The position numbers and the translations under genes were made by a program. The notes beneath the pieces are model-generated. The model ran no database searches. It saw nothing but the letters and a program-made list of their open reading frames with translations, and was not told where the DNA came from. From Streptomyces canus 299MFChir4.1 (GTDB taxonomy: Bacteria > Actinomycetota > Actinomycetes > Streptomycetales > Streptomycetaceae), in assembly GCF_000383615.1 (NCBI RefSeq), contig NZ_KB911586.1, positions 253,276 through 317,275 of the forward strand: a stretch of 64,000 bases of DNA, in the 5' to 3' direction. Positions 7,895 to 16,743 of the stretch are shown here, piece by piece; within the stretch, counting starts at the first letter, position 1, and each line of letters opens with the position of its first letter.

Positions 7895-9421
7895 ATGGCC
7901 GGACAGCACGCGCGGCAGGAGCCGCACACCATCCACGCGGGCGGCGAATGGCGCGCAGCCGTCTCCGGAGCCACCCGCGAGATCCTCGACCCCGCCGACG
8001 CGCGACCGTTCGCCGTGGTCGCCGAGGGGGACGAGAAGGACACGGACCTGGCGGTCGACGCCGCCCGCCGGGCCTTCGACTCAGGACAGGGCCCCTGGCC
8101 GCTCACCTCCGTCGCCGAACGCGCCGCACTGCTGCGCCGCGTCGCCGATCTTCTCGTACGCGACCGCGAAGAACTCGGCCTCCTGGAGAGCCGGGACGCG
8201 GGCAAGACGGTGGAGGAGGGCCGGGTCGACATCGACTGCGTCGCCGACGCCTTCCGCTACTTCGCCGACCTGGTCGCCGGTGAGGCGCCCGGCCGGGTCG
8301 TCGACGCCGGCTCGACCGAGGTCCACAGCGTCGTCGTCCACGAGCCCGTCGGCGTGTGCGCGCTGATCACCCCCTGGAACTACCCGCTCCTCCAAGCCAG
8401 TTGGAAGATCGCCCCGGCGCTCGCGGCGGGCAACACCTTCGTGGTCAAGCCGAGCGAGATCACCCCGATGACGACGATCGCGCTCATCGAACTGCTCGTC
8501 GAGGCCGGTCTGCCGGAAGGGGTGGCCAACATCGTGACCGGCCCCGGCCACACCGTCGGCGCCCGGCTCGCCGAGCACCCCGACGTCGACCTGATCTCCT
8601 TCACCGGCGGCCTGGTCAGCGGCACCAAGGTCGCGCAGGCCGCCGCCGTCTCGGTGAAGAAGGTCGCCCTGGAACTCGGCGGCAAGAACCCCAACGTGGT
8701 CTTCGCCGACGCCTGCGCCACCCCCGAGGGCTTCGACACCGCCGTCGACCAGGCCCTCAACGCCGCCTTCATCCATAGCGGCCAGGTCTGCTCCGCGGGC
8801 GGCCGCCTCATCGTCGAGGAGTCCGTCCGGGACCGCTTCGTCGCCGAACTCGCCCGCCGGGCCTCCAAGATCCGCCTCGGCCGCGGCACCGAGGACGGTG
8901 TCGAGTGCGGTCCGCTGGTCTCCGAGCAGCAGCGCGCCAAGGTCGAGTCCTACGTCGCCTCCGCGCTCGCCGAGGGCGCGGTGCTGCGCTCCGGCGGACA
9001 GCGCCCCGAGCCCTCGCCCGAGCGTCCCGCCGACGGCTACTTCTACGAGCCGACCGTCCTCGACCGCTGCCACCGCGAGATGCGGGTCGTGCGGGAGGAG
9101 GTCTTCGGGCCGGTCCTCACGGTCGAGACCTTCCGTACCGAGGCCGAGGCGATCGCCCTCGCCAACGACACCGAGTACGGCCTCGCGGGCGCCGTCTGGA
9201 CCACCGACGCCGGACGCGCCCGCCGGGTCGCCGGCCGGCTGCGCCACGGCACCGTCTGGATCAACGACTTCCACCCCTACCTCCCGCAGGCGGAGTGGGG
9301 CGGTTTCGGCAAGAGCGGAGTGGGTCGCGAGCTCGGCCCCGCCGGACTCGCCGAGTACCGCGAGAGCAAGCACGTCTACCAGAACCTGGCGCCCAAGCCG
9401 GTCCGCTGGTTCGCGGGCTGA
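7895..9421 (+). CDS. betB: Betaine-aldehyde dehydrogenase
   Basis: A 508-residue NAD(P)-dependent aldehyde dehydrogenase, cytoplasmic, expected to oxidise betaine aldehyde to glycine betaine. The family signatures are clear: the TPWNYP segment (159-164), the VKPSE nucleotide-binding segment (184-188), catalytic Glu260 in ALELGGK and catalytic Cys299 in GQVC. The phosphate-contact loop reads FTGGLVSG instead of the commoner FTGS...G form, a mild variation. The length is normal for the family. It is the first gene of a five-gene run with the choline dehydrogenase and an ABC importer, which supports this substrate over other aldehydes. The promoter region carries a dyad at 7848-7860. Confidence 0.88.
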   Translation: MAGQHARQEPHTIHAGGEWRAAVSGATREILDPADARPFAVVAEGDEKDTDLAVDAARRAFDSGQGPWPLTSVAERAALLRRVADLLVRDREELGLLESRDAGKTVEEGRVDIDCVADAFRYFADLVAGEAPGRVVDAGSTEVHSVVVHEPVGVCALITPWNYPLLQASWKIAPALAAGNTFVVKPSEITPMTTIALIELLVEAGLPEGVANIVTGPGHTVGARLAEHPDVDLISFTGGLVSGTKVAQAAAVSVKKVALELGGKNPNVVFADACATPEGFDTAVDQALNAAFIHSGQVCSAGGRLIVEESVRDRFVAELARRASKIRLGRGTEDGVECGPLVSEQQRAKVESYVASALAEGAVLRSGGQRPEPSPERPADGYFYEPTVLDRCHREMRVVREEVFGPVLTVETFRTEAEAIALANDTEYGLAGAVWTTDAGRARRVAGRLRHGTVWINDFHPYLPQAEWGGFGKSGVGRELGPAGLAEYRESKHVYQNLAPKPVRWFAG

Positions 9422-9482
9422 GCCCACTCCCGCCCCCCTCTCCACGCTCTCTTCGCACTCAAGACTTCCCTGGAGTACCCCC

Positions 9483-11012
9483 ATGTCCGAGATCAAACAG
9501 GAGTACGACTACGTCGTCGTCGGAGGTGGAACGGCAGGCTCCGTCATAGCCTCCCGCCTCACCGAGAACCCCGACGTCACCGTGGCCGTCATCGAGGGCG
9601 GCCCCAGCGACGTCGGCAGAGACGACGTCCTCACCCTGCGCCGCTGGATGGGCCTGCTCGGCGGCGAGCTCGACTACGACTACCCGACCACCGAGCAGCC
9701 CCGCGGCAATTCCCACATCCGGCACAGCCGCGCCCGGGTCCTCGGCGGCTGCTCCTCGCACAACACCCTGATCGCCTTCAAGCCGCTGCCGTCCGACTGG
9801 GACGAGTGGGAGGAGGCCGGTGCCAAGGGCTGGGGCGCGGTCCCGATGGAGGCGTACTACGCCCGGCTGAAGAACAACATCGTCCCGGTCGACGAGAAGG
9901 ACCGCAACGCCATCGCCCGCGACTTCGTCGACGCCGCCCAGAAGGCCGTCGACGTCCCCCGGATCGAGGGCTTCAACCAGAAGCCCTTCGACGACGGCGT
10001 CGGCTTCTTCGACCTGGCCTACCACCCGGAGAACAACAAGCGTTCCTCGGCGTCGGTGGCGTATCTGCACCCGGTGATGGACGAACGGCCCAACCTCACG
10101 ATCCTGCTGGAGACCTGGGCGTACAAGCTGGAGCTGGACGGCACGCGCGCGGAAGGCGTGCACGTGCGGTCCAAGGACGGCGAGGAGACCCTGATCAGGG
10201 CCCGCCGTGAAGTCCTCCTGTGCGCGGGCGCCGTCGACTCGCCCCGCCTGCTGCTCCACTCCGGCATCGGCCCCCGCGAGGACCTCGAAGCCCTCGGCAT
10301 CCCGGTCGTCCACGACCTGCCGGGCGTCGGTGAGAACCTCCTCGACCACCCCGAGTCGGTGATCGTCTGGGAGACCAACGGCCCGATACCCGAGAACTCC
10401 GCGATGGACTCCGACGCGGGCCTGTTCGTGCGCCGCGACCCCGACCACGCGGGCCCCGACCTGATGTTCCACTTCTACCAGGTCCCCTTCACCGACAACC
10501 CGGAGCGCCTCGGCTACGAACGCCCGGCGTACGGCGTCTCGATGACCCCGAACATCCCCAAGCCCAAGAGCCGCGGCCGCCTGTACCTGACCAGCGCGGA
10601 CCCGGAGGTGAAGCCCGCCCTCGACTTCCGGTACTTCACCGACGAGGACGACTACGACGGCCGCACTCTCGTCGACGGGATCAGGATCGCCCGCGAGATC
10701 GCGCGGACCGAGCCGCTCGCCGGCTGGCTCAAGCGCGAGGTGTGCCCCGGCCCCGACGTCACCGGTGACGAGGAGCTGAGCGAGTACGCCCGCAAGGTCG
10801 CGCACACCGTGTACCACCCGGCGGGCACCTGTCGTATGGGTGCCGCCGATGACGAACTGGCCGTGGTCGATCCCGAGTTGAGGATCCGCGGCCTGGACGG
10901 CATCCGCATCGCGGACGCGTCCGTGTTCCCGACCATGACCGCCGTGAATCCCATGATCGGGGTGCTCATGGTCGGTGAGAAAGCCGTGGACCTGCTGGGA
11001 GGTGGTGCGTGA
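9483..11012 (+). CDS. betA: GMC oxidoreductase, probable choline dehydrogenase
   Basis: A 509-residue FAD enzyme of the glucose-methanol-choline family. The ADP-binding loop [10 protein letters not shown] sits at residues 11-20 and the C-terminal catalytic pair is present: His445 in [10 protein letters not shown] and Asn489 in AVNPMIG. Choline dehydrogenase oxidises choline to betaine aldehyde, the substrate of the preceding gene product. The gene begins 61 bases after betB at ATG 9483, and its TGA overlaps the ATG of the ATPase gene. The open frame extends upstream to 8898, but that part is antisense-like noise inside betB. Choline is inferred from the operon; other GMC alcohols cannot be excluded by sequence alone. 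Confidence 0.87.
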   Translation: MSEIKQEYDYVVVGGGTAGSVIASRLTENPDVTVAVIEGGPSDVGRDDVLTLRRWMGLLGGELDYDYPTTEQPRGNSHIRHSRARVLGGCSSHNTLIAFKPLPSDWDEWEEAGAKGWGAVPMEAYYARLKNNIVPVDEKDRNAIARDFVDAAQKAVDVPRIEGFNQKPFDDGVGFFDLAYHPENNKRSSASVAYLHPVMDERPNLTILLETWAYKLELDGTRAEGVHVRSKDGEETLIRARREVLLCAGAVDSPRLLLHSGIGPREDLEALGIPVVHDLPGVGENLLDHPESVIVWETNGPIPENSAMDSDAGLFVRRDPDHAGPDLMFHFYQVPFTDNPERLGYERPAYGVSMTPNIPKPKSRGRLYLTSADPEVKPALDFRYFTDEDDYDGRTLVDGIRIAREIARTEPLAGWLKREVCPGPDVTGDEELSEYARKVAHTVYHPAGTCRMGAADDELAVVDPELRIRGLDGIRIADASVFPTMTAVNPMIGVLMVGEKAVDLLGGGA

Positions 11013-12118
11013 TGAGTACGACCGCGACCATGGAGAAGCCGCCGACGACGGATCAGGCCGTGTTCTCCGTCGAGGGACTGTGGAAGGTCTTCGGTCCCAA
11101 GGCGGAGCGCGTCCCGGAGGACGCCGAGCTGTCCGCCCTCGACCCCGCCGACCTGCGCGCGAGGACGGGCTGTACGGCGGCCGTCCGGGACGTGAGCTTC
11201 GACGTCCGCAAGGGCGAGGTCTTCGTCGTGATGGGCCTGTCCGGCTCCGGCAAGTCCACGCTGGTGCGCTGCCTGACCCGGCTCATCGAGCCGACGGCGG
11301 GCACGATCTGCATCGACGGCGAGGACGTCCGCGCGATGGACAAGTCCCGGCTGCGTGAACTGCGCCGGCACCGCGCCGCGATGGTCTTCCAGCACTTCGG
11401 CCTCCTCCCGCACCGCACGGTCCTCGACAACGTGGCCTACGGACTGGAGATCCAGGGCGTCGGCAAGGCGGAGCGCCGGGCGCGGGCCGCCGAGGTCGTC
11501 GCCAAGGTCGGCCTGGAGGGCATGGAACACCGCAAGCCGTCCCAGCTCTCCGGCGGTCAGCAGCAGCGCGTCGGCCTCGCGCGGGCGCTCGCGGTGGACC
11601 CGCAGGTCCTCCTCTTCGACGAGCCGTTCAGCGCCCTCGACCCGCTGATCCGGCGGGACATGCAGGAGGAGGTCGTCCGCCTGCACCGCGAGGAGGGCCG
11701 CACGATGGTCTTCATCACCCACGACCTGAGCGAGGCGCTGAAGCTCGGCGACCGTATCGCCCTGATGCGTGACGGCAAGGTCGTCCAGCTCGGCACCCCC
11801 GAGGAGATCGTCGGCTCCCCGGCCGACGGCTACGTCCGCGAGTTCGTCCGGGACGTGCCGCGCGAACACGTCATGACCGTCCGCCGGGCCATGAAGCCGG
11901 GCGACTGCGCGGGCCCGGCCCACCCGGGCGCCCTCGCCCCCGACGCCGTGGTCGCCGACGCCATCAAGGTCGTCGCCGGCAGCGGCAGGCCGGCCTGCGT
12001 CGTGGAGAACGGACGGTGCCTCGGCGTCGTCGACCACGAGCGCCTGCTCGGTGTCGTCGCCGGAACGGAACTCCGCGGAGGGGCGGCCGGAACGGAGCCT
12101 CGCAAGGAGGCGGTCTGA
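11012..12118 (+). CDS. Glycine-betaine/choline ABC transporter ATPase (ProV/OpuAA type)
   Basis: A 368-residue ATPase driving import of a quaternary ammonium compound. Motifs: Walker [10 protein letters not shown] (75-83), Q-loop FQHFG (126-130), signature LSGGQQQ (179-185), Walker B VLLFDEP (199-205) and a switch His in FITHD. As in ProV, an extra N-terminal region (25-60) precedes the usual core and a C-terminal extension follows. The last 80 residues look like a reduced CBS-like module, which in OpuA senses ionic strength. ATG 11012 overlaps the stop of betA (ATGA), and the stop overlaps the permease start in the same way, so translation is coupled along the operon. Confidence 0.9.
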   Translation: MSTTATMEKPPTTDQAVFSVEGLWKVFGPKAERVPEDAELSALDPADLRARTGCTAAVRDVSFDVRKGEVFVVMGLSGSGKSTLVRCLTRLIEPTAGTICIDGEDVRAMDKSRLRELRRHRAAMVFQHFGLLPHRTVLDNVAYGLEIQGVGKAERRARAAEVVAKVGLEGMEHRKPSQLSGGQQQRVGLARALAVDPQVLLFDEPFSALDPLIRRDMQEEVVRLHREEGRTMVFITHDLSEALKLGDRIALMRDGKVVQLGTPEEIVGSPADGYVREFVRDVPREHVMTVRRAMKPGDCAGPAHPGALAPDAVVADAIKVVAGSGRPACVVENGRCLGVVDHERLLGVVAGTELRGGAAGTEPRKEAV

Positions 12119-14055
12119 TGGCTACCGTCACCGCGTCCACACCCCGCGCCCTGCCCACCGGTCTGCTCAAGCACCGGGCGGTCCACAAGCTCCTGCTCAT
12201 CGCCCTCGCCGCCGCGATCCTCGTCCCCCTCGCCAACGCCCAATGGGCCAGCGGCAGTTGGCCGGCCGCCCTCACCGTCGACCTCACCAAGCCGCTCTCC
12301 GGCGCGAGCGACTGGATCATCGACAACCGCGACAGCCACCCGCTGTTCCTCTACTTCTTCGGCTATGTCAGCAACGCGGTCGTGATCTCCGTGCACGCCG
12401 TGTACGTCGTCCTGCTCGGCGCCGGCTGGGCCGGGGTCACCGCGCTCGGCGCCCTCGTGGCCTGGCGGGTCGCCGGCGTCCGGCTCGCCCTGGGCACGAC
12501 GGCGGCGTTCCTCGCCTGCGGTCTGCTCGGCATGTGGGTCCCCACCATGCAGACCCTCGCCCTGATGGTCGTCGCCGTACTCGCCTCGGTCGTGGTCGGT
12601 GTCCTGCTGGGACTCGCCGCCGGACTGTCCGGCCGTATGGACAGGATCCTGCGCCCGGTCCTGGACACCATGCAGGTCATGCCCGCCTACGCCTACCTCC
12701 TCCCGGTGGTCCTCGTCTTCGGCATGGGCGTGCCCGCCGCCGTCCTCGCGACCGTCGTCTACGCCGCCCCGCCCATGGCCCGCCTGACCGCGCTCGGCCT
12801 CCAGTGCGCGGACAAGGAGGTCCTGGAGGCGGTCGAGTCGCTCGGCACCACCGCCCGCCAGCGGCTGCTGACCGCCCGAATCCCGCTGGCCCGCAAGGAA
12901 CTCCTCCTCGGCCTCAACCAGACGATCATGATGGCGCTGTCGATGGCCGTCATCGCGTCCGTGATCGGCGCCGCCGGTCTCGGTGACCGCGTCTACCAGG
13001 CGCTCGCCTCGGTCGACGTGGGCGCGGCCCTCGCGGCCGGCATCCCGATCGTGCTGCTCGCCGTCGTCCTCGACCGCGTCACGGGCGCGGCGGGCGACGG
13101 CACCGAGGGACACGGGCGCGCGGGCTGGGCGTACGCCCTCGCGGGGACCGTCGTCGTGGCGGTCGCCGGACGGCTGCTGGGCCGTCTCGACTGGCCCGAC
13201 TCCTGGACCCTGAACATCGCCGAGCCCGTCAACCGGGCCGTCGACTGGATGACGAACCACCTGTACTCCGGGGTTCCCGTCATAGGCGGCACCGCCGACT
13301 GGGCCGGCCACTTCACCACCTGGGTCCTCGACCCGGTCCGCGACGGACTCCAGGGGCTGCCCTGGTGGTCGGTGCTGCTCATCGTCGCCACCCTGGCCTG
13401 GCTGATCGGCACCTGGCGGACCGCGCTCACCGCGGTCCTCGCCATGGCCGCGATCGGCGTGCTCGGCGTGTGGACGCCTGCCCTGGACACCTTGTCGCAG
13501 GTCCTCGCGGCCGTCGCCGTCACCCTCGTCCTCGGCTTCGCGACCGCCGTCGCGGCGGCCCGCAGCGACCGCGTCGAACGCATGCTCAGGCCCGTCCTGG
13601 ACGTCTTCCAGACCATGCCGCAGTTCGTCTACCTGATCCCGGTCGTCGCCCTGTTCGGCGTGGGCCGCGCGCCCGCCGCCGCGGCGGCCGTCGTCTACGC
13701 GCTGCCCGCCGTCGTCCGCATCACCACGCAGGGCCTGCGCCAGGTCGATCCCGCCGCCATGGAGTCCTCGCGCTCGCTCGGCGCGACCAGCTGGCAGCAG
13801 CTGCGGCAGGTCCAACTGCCGCTCGCCCGGCCCGCACTGCTGCTGGCCGTCAACCAGGGCGTGGTCCTCGTCCTCGCCGTCGTCGTCATCGGCGGTCTGG
13901 TCGGCGGAGGCGCGCTCGGCTACGACACCGTCTTCGGCCTCGCCCAGGGCGACCTCGCCACCGGCCTGGTCGCGGGCGCCGCCATCGTCTGCCTCGGCCT
14001 GATGCTCGACCGGGTCACCCAGCCGACGGAACGCCGCCCGGGGAAGGGAGCCTGA
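12118..14055 (+). CDS. Fused tandem permease of the glycine-betaine/choline ABC transporter
   Basis: A 645-residue membrane protein containing two copies of the ProW/OpuAB permease domain. Each half has the same landmarks: RILRPVLDTMQVMPAYAYLLP in the first and RMLRPVLDVFQTMPQFVYLIP in the second (each just after a loop). Each also has an EAA-type coupling helix (ESLGTTARQRLL and RSLGATSWQQLR). A cytoplasmic linker with about three further helices joins them. The product would supply both membrane subunits in a single chain. ATG 12118 overlaps the ATPase stop, and the lipoprotein gene follows one base after this stop. The open frame upstream of 12118 is within the ATPase gene and was not used. 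Confidence 0.88.
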   Translation: MATVTASTPRALPTGLLKHRAVHKLLLIALAAAILVPLANAQWASGSWPAALTVDLTKPLSGASDWIIDNRDSHPLFLYFFGYVSNAVVISVHAVYVVLLGAGWAGVTALGALVAWRVAGVRLALGTTAAFLACGLLGMWVPTMQTLALMVVAVLASVVVGVLLGLAAGLSGRMDRILRPVLDTMQVMPAYAYLLPVVLVFGMGVPAAVLATVVYAAPPMARLTALGLQCADKEVLEAVESLGTTARQRLLTARIPLARKELLLGLNQTIMMALSMAVIASVIGAAGLGDRVYQALASVDVGAALAAGIPIVLLAVVLDRVTGAAGDGTEGHGRAGWAYALAGTVVVAVAGRLLGRLDWPDSWTLNIAEPVNRAVDWMTNHLYSGVPVIGGTADWAGHFTTWVLDPVRDGLQGLPWWSVLLIVATLAWLIGTWRTALTAVLAMAAIGVLGVWTPALDTLSQVLAAVAVTLVLGFATAVAAARSDRVERMLRPVLDVFQTMPQFVYLIPVVALFGVGRAPAAAAAVVYALPAVVRITTQGLRQVDPAAMESSRSLGATSWQQLRQVQLPLARPALLLAVNQGVVLVLAVVVIGGLVGGGALGYDTVFGLAQGDLATGLVAGAAIVCLGLMLDRVTQPTERRPGKGA

Positions 14056-14056
14056 C

Positions 14057-15004
14057 ATGCGCGTACGTGCGATCGCGGGCGTCGGCGCCCTGCTGCTGCT
14101 CACCGGCTGCGGAGCCGCCGACATGACCAAGCAGGCCTCGCCCTTCGCCAACGCGCAGGGCGCCAAGAGCGTGACCCTGTCCGTGCAGTCCTGGGTCGGC
14201 GCGCAGGCCAACGTGGCCGTCGCGCAGTACCTCCTGGAGCACAAGCTCGGCTACCACGTCGACACCGTCCGGGTCGACGAGGTGCCCGCCTGGGACGCGC
14301 TCAGCCAGGGCCGGGTCGACGCCATCCTGGAGGACTGGGGCCACCCCGAGCAGGAACAGCGGTACGTCAAGGACAAGAAGACGATCACCGCGGGCGGCGG
14401 ACTCGGCGTGACCGGGCACATCGGCTGGTACGTCCCGACGTACTTCGCCAAGCAGCACCCGGACGTCACCAACTGGAAGAACCTCAACAAGTACGCCTCG
14501 CAGCTCCGTACGGCGGAGAGCGGCGGCAAGGGCCAGCTGATGGACGGCTCCCCGTCCTACGTCACCAACGACAAGGCGCTGGTGAAGAACCTGGACCTGG
14601 ACTACCAGGTGGTGTTCGCCGGTTCGGAGGCCGCGCAGATCACCCAGATGAGGCAGTTCGCCAAGGAGAAGAAGCCCTTCCTGACCTACTGGTACGCCCC
14701 CCAGTGGCTGTTCGAGAAGGTCCCCATGACCGAGGTGAAACTGCCCCCCTACAAGGAGGGCTGCGACGCGGACCCGGCGAAGGTCGCCTGCGCCTATCCG
14801 CACACCCCGCTCCAGAAGTACCTCAACACGGACTTCGCCAAGTCCGGCGGCAAGGCGGCGGCCTTCCTGAAGAAATTCAAGTGGACGACCGAGGACCAGA
14901 ACCAGGTCTCCCTGATGATCGCCGACCAGAAGCTGACGCCGGAAGAAGCGGCGAAGAAGTGGGTGGACAGCCACCCGTCCACCTGGAAGGCGTGGCTGTC
15001 CTGA
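14057..15004 (+). CDS. Glycine-betaine/choline-binding lipoprotein (OpuAC/ProX type)
   Basis: A 315-residue extracytoplasmic binding protein. Residues 1-18 form a lipoprotein signal peptide ending in the lipobox LTGC (15-18), so Cys18 would be lipidated. The mature part has the features of the OpuAC family: an early QSWVGAQANVAVAQYLLE segment and aromatic residues (Trp, Tyr) spaced for a cation-pi cage around a quaternary amine. It is the last gene of the betaine operon, directly behind the permease. Whether choline or betaine is bound is not visible; the presence of oxidising enzymes in the operon favours choline. The downstream gene is convergent, with only 6 bases between them and no clear terminator. 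Confidence 0.88.
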   Translation: MRVRAIAGVGALLLLTGCGAADMTKQASPFANAQGAKSVTLSVQSWVGAQANVAVAQYLLEHKLGYHVDTVRVDEVPAWDALSQGRVDAILEDWGHPEQEQRYVKDKKTITAGGGLGVTGHIGWYVPTYFAKQHPDVTNWKNLNKYASQLRTAESGGKGQLMDGSPSYVTNDKALVKNLDLDYQVVFAGSEAAQITQMRQFAKEKKPFLTYWYAPQWLFEKVPMTEVKLPPYKEGCDADPAKVACAYPHTPLQKYLNTDFAKSGGKAAAFLKKFKWTTEDQNQVSLMIADQKLTPEEAAKKWVDSHPSTWKAWLS

Positions 15005-15010
15005 GCCCGC

Positions 15011-15733
15011 CTAGGTCCGGAGGCTGTCGGCGAGCTCGCGCATCTGCCGGGCCGCCCGGCGCTGGAGCCCCGGTCCGAACGTGACGCGAGTGGCCCCGAG
15101 TTCACCGAGTTCGGTGGGCGAGGGGCCCTCGCCGTCCAGCCGCCCGAACACGTTCAGCGGCCCCTGGATCCCGGACCGCAGCAACGGCAGTACGTGCGCC
15201 GTGGCGCCGATCGGATAGACGCAGTCGGCGCCCGCAGCGACATACAGCGCGGCCCGCTCGATGGCCCGTTCCGGATCGCCGTCGCCGTGGGCGAACGTGT
15301 CCACGCGGGCGTTGACGAACAGCAGGTCACCGGCCGCGTACCGTACCTCGGCGAGCCAGTCGGCGTGCCGGTGCGGGTCCTTCAGGGTCCCGTTCTCGGA
15401 GTCCTCCAGGTTGCAGCCCACGGCGCCCGCCTCCAGCAGCCGCTCCACCAGTTCCTTCGGCGCGAGCCCGTACCCGCCCTCGACGTCCGCCGACACAGGG
15501 ACGTCCACGGCCCCGCAGACGCGCGCCACCGCGGCGAACATCTCGTCGGCCGGTGTGGACCCGTCCTCGTGGCCGAGGGCGGCCGCGATCCCCGCGCTGG
15601 GCGTGGCGAGCGCCGGGAACCCGGCCTCCTCGCACACCCGGGCACTGACCGCGTCCCACGGCCCGGGCAGGACGAGGGGATCGCCCGGGAGGCGGTTGCG
15701 GTGCAGGGCGCGAAAGACGTCCACCTTGCTCAC
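15011..15733 (-). CDS. Isocitrate lyase/PEP mutase superfamily enzyme
   Basis: A 240-residue TIM-barrel enzyme of the family that makes or breaks C-C or C-P bonds next to a carboxylate. Seen: PGPWDAVSARVCEEAGFPAL at the N terminus, the metal-site strand SADVEGGYG, the LEDS strand and VNARVDTF. The KKCGH signature of true isocitrate lyase is absent, which points to the PEP-mutase/oxaloacetate-hydrolase/2-methylisocitrate-lyase-like branch, whose reactions differ and cannot be told apart by eye. The start ATG overlaps the stop of the upstream decarboxylase-like gene (ATGA), so it is the third gene of an overlapping three-gene operon. Confidence 0.83.
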   Translation of the reverse strand: MSKVDVFRALHRNRLPGDPLVLPGPWDAVSARVCEEAGFPALATPSAGIAAALGHEDGSTPADEMFAAVARVCGAVDVPVSADVEGGYGLAPKELVERLLEAGAVGCNLEDSENGTLKDPHRHADWLAEVRYAAGDLLFVNARVDTFAHGDGDPERAIERAALYVAAGADCVYPIGATAHVLPLLRSGIQGPLNVFGRLDGEGPSPTELGELGATRVTFGPGLQRRAARQMRELADSLRT

Positions 15734-16173
15734 GGCCGGTACCCCCCTGGCGGGATGCGGCGGGCGACCATCACCCGGTTCCAGTTGTTGATCGCGACGA
15801 TCAGGCCGACGAGATGGGCGAGCCTGTTCTCGTCGAAGTACTTGGCGGCGGTGGCGTACACGTCGTCCGGCACAAAGCCCGCCGTCAGGACGGTCACCGC
15901 CTCCGTCAGCGCGAGCGCGGCCCGCTCCCGCTCGTCGAAGACGCCCTCGGCCTCCTCCCAGGCGGCCAGCAGATCCAACTGCCGCTCGTCGACCCCGTGT
16001 TCGCGCGCGATGGTCAGATGCATGTCCAGGCAGAACGCGCAGTGATTGAGCTGCGAGGCCCGGATGACGACGAGTTCGGCGAGAGCCGGGTCGCCGAGCC
16101 CCTTCTTCGCGGCGGCGCTGAGCGCGGACAGGGCCCGGCCGACCTCGCGGTCCAGGACGTCCGTACGGCTCAC
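15730..16173 (-). CDS. Carboxymuconolactone decarboxylase/AhpD-like protein 1
   Basis: A 147-residue all-helical protein with the AhpD-type redox/proton-relay motif HCAFCLDMH, so it is probably a peroxidase-like or decarboxylase-like small enzyme of the cytoplasm. The GTG at 16173 was chosen because it overlaps the upstream stop (GTGA) and begins the family-like sequence; the longer upstream frame is inside the neighbouring gene. It is a close paralogue of the upstream product (shared motif and the C-terminal W-N-R segment INNWNRV / INAWNRF) and lies in a three-gene overlapping operon. The substrate is unknown. Confidence 0.83.
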   Translation of the reverse strand: MSRTDVLDREVGRALSALSAAAKKGLGDPALAELVVIRASQLNHCAFCLDMHLTIAREHGVDERQLDLLAAWEEAEGVFDERERAALALTEAVTVLTAGFVPDDVYATAAKYFDENRLAHLVGLIVAINNWNRVMVARRIPPGGYRP

Positions 16174-16697
16174 TGGTGCTGCCCCGCCTCGTAGTGGCCC
16201 GGGACCATACGGCAGGTCACACCGAACCGGTTCCACGCGTTGATCACCGTGATCGCGGCGATCAGCTGGGCCAGCTCGGCCTCCTCGAAGTGCTTGGCGG
16301 CCCGCTCGTACACCTCGTCCGGCACGAAGCCTCCCCCAGAGCCGAAAGCCTGGGAGGTGCCCCCAGTGAGGACGGTGACCGCGTCGGTCAGTTCGAGGGC
16401 CGCGACCTCCTTCTCCGTGTAGAAGTGCCGCGACTCCTCCCACGCGCCGAGCTGGATGATCCGTTCGACGCTCTCGCCGGCCGCGAGGGCGTCCTTGGAG
16501 TGCATGTCGAGGCAGAACGCGCAGTGGTTGAGCTGCGAGGCACGGATCTTCACCAGCTCAAGCAACCGGGGGTCCAGTCCCCGCCGGGCCGCCGTGTCGA
16601 GGCGGAGCATCGCCTTGTAGACCTCCGGGGCGTGCTGGGCCCAGGCCAGACGGGGCGGGTGTTCGGGGGTGTACGCGACGGTTTCCTCTGTGGTCAT
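16170..16697 (-). CDS. Carboxymuconolactone decarboxylase/AhpD-like protein 2, with an in-frame repeat insertion
   Basis: A 175-residue paralogue of the previous entry with the same HCAFCLDMH motif and fold. Compared with it, about ten extra residues (around GGTSQAFGSGGG) interrupt the segment before FVPDEVY. The DNA there is a 36-base dyad of a type often scattered between Streptomyces genes (see the repeat entry), and the insertion keeps the frame. It is the first gene of the overlapping operon with paralogue 1 and the PEP-mutase-like enzyme, and is divergent from the MocR regulator 46 bases away. I infer a pathway with an oxidised small carboxylic acid; this is not shown by the sequence. 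Confidence 0.82.
   Translation of the reverse strand: MTTEETVAYTPEHPPRLAWAQHAPEVYKAMLRLDTAARRGLDPRLLELVKIRASQLNHCAFCLDMHSKDALAAGESVERIIQLGAWEESRHFYTEKEVAALELTDAVTVLTGGTSQAFGSGGGFVPDEVYERAAKHFEEAELAQLIAAITVINAWNRFGVTCRMVPGHYEAGQHQ
16331..16366. repeat. Short palindromic repeat inserted inside a coding sequence
   Basis: The minus strand reads CTGGGGGCACCTCCCAG, then a short spacer, then CTGGGGGAG: an imperfect dyad of 36 bases. Elements of this form are, to my knowledge, frequent in intergenic regions of Streptomyces genomes. Here it sits within a gene, and the paralogous gene next door lacks it, which marks it as an insertion. Confidence 0.65.
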
Positions 16698-16743
16698 GTC
16701 TCGACCCTAGGAGCCGGGCAGCCCAGGAGTATGGTCCATTTTC

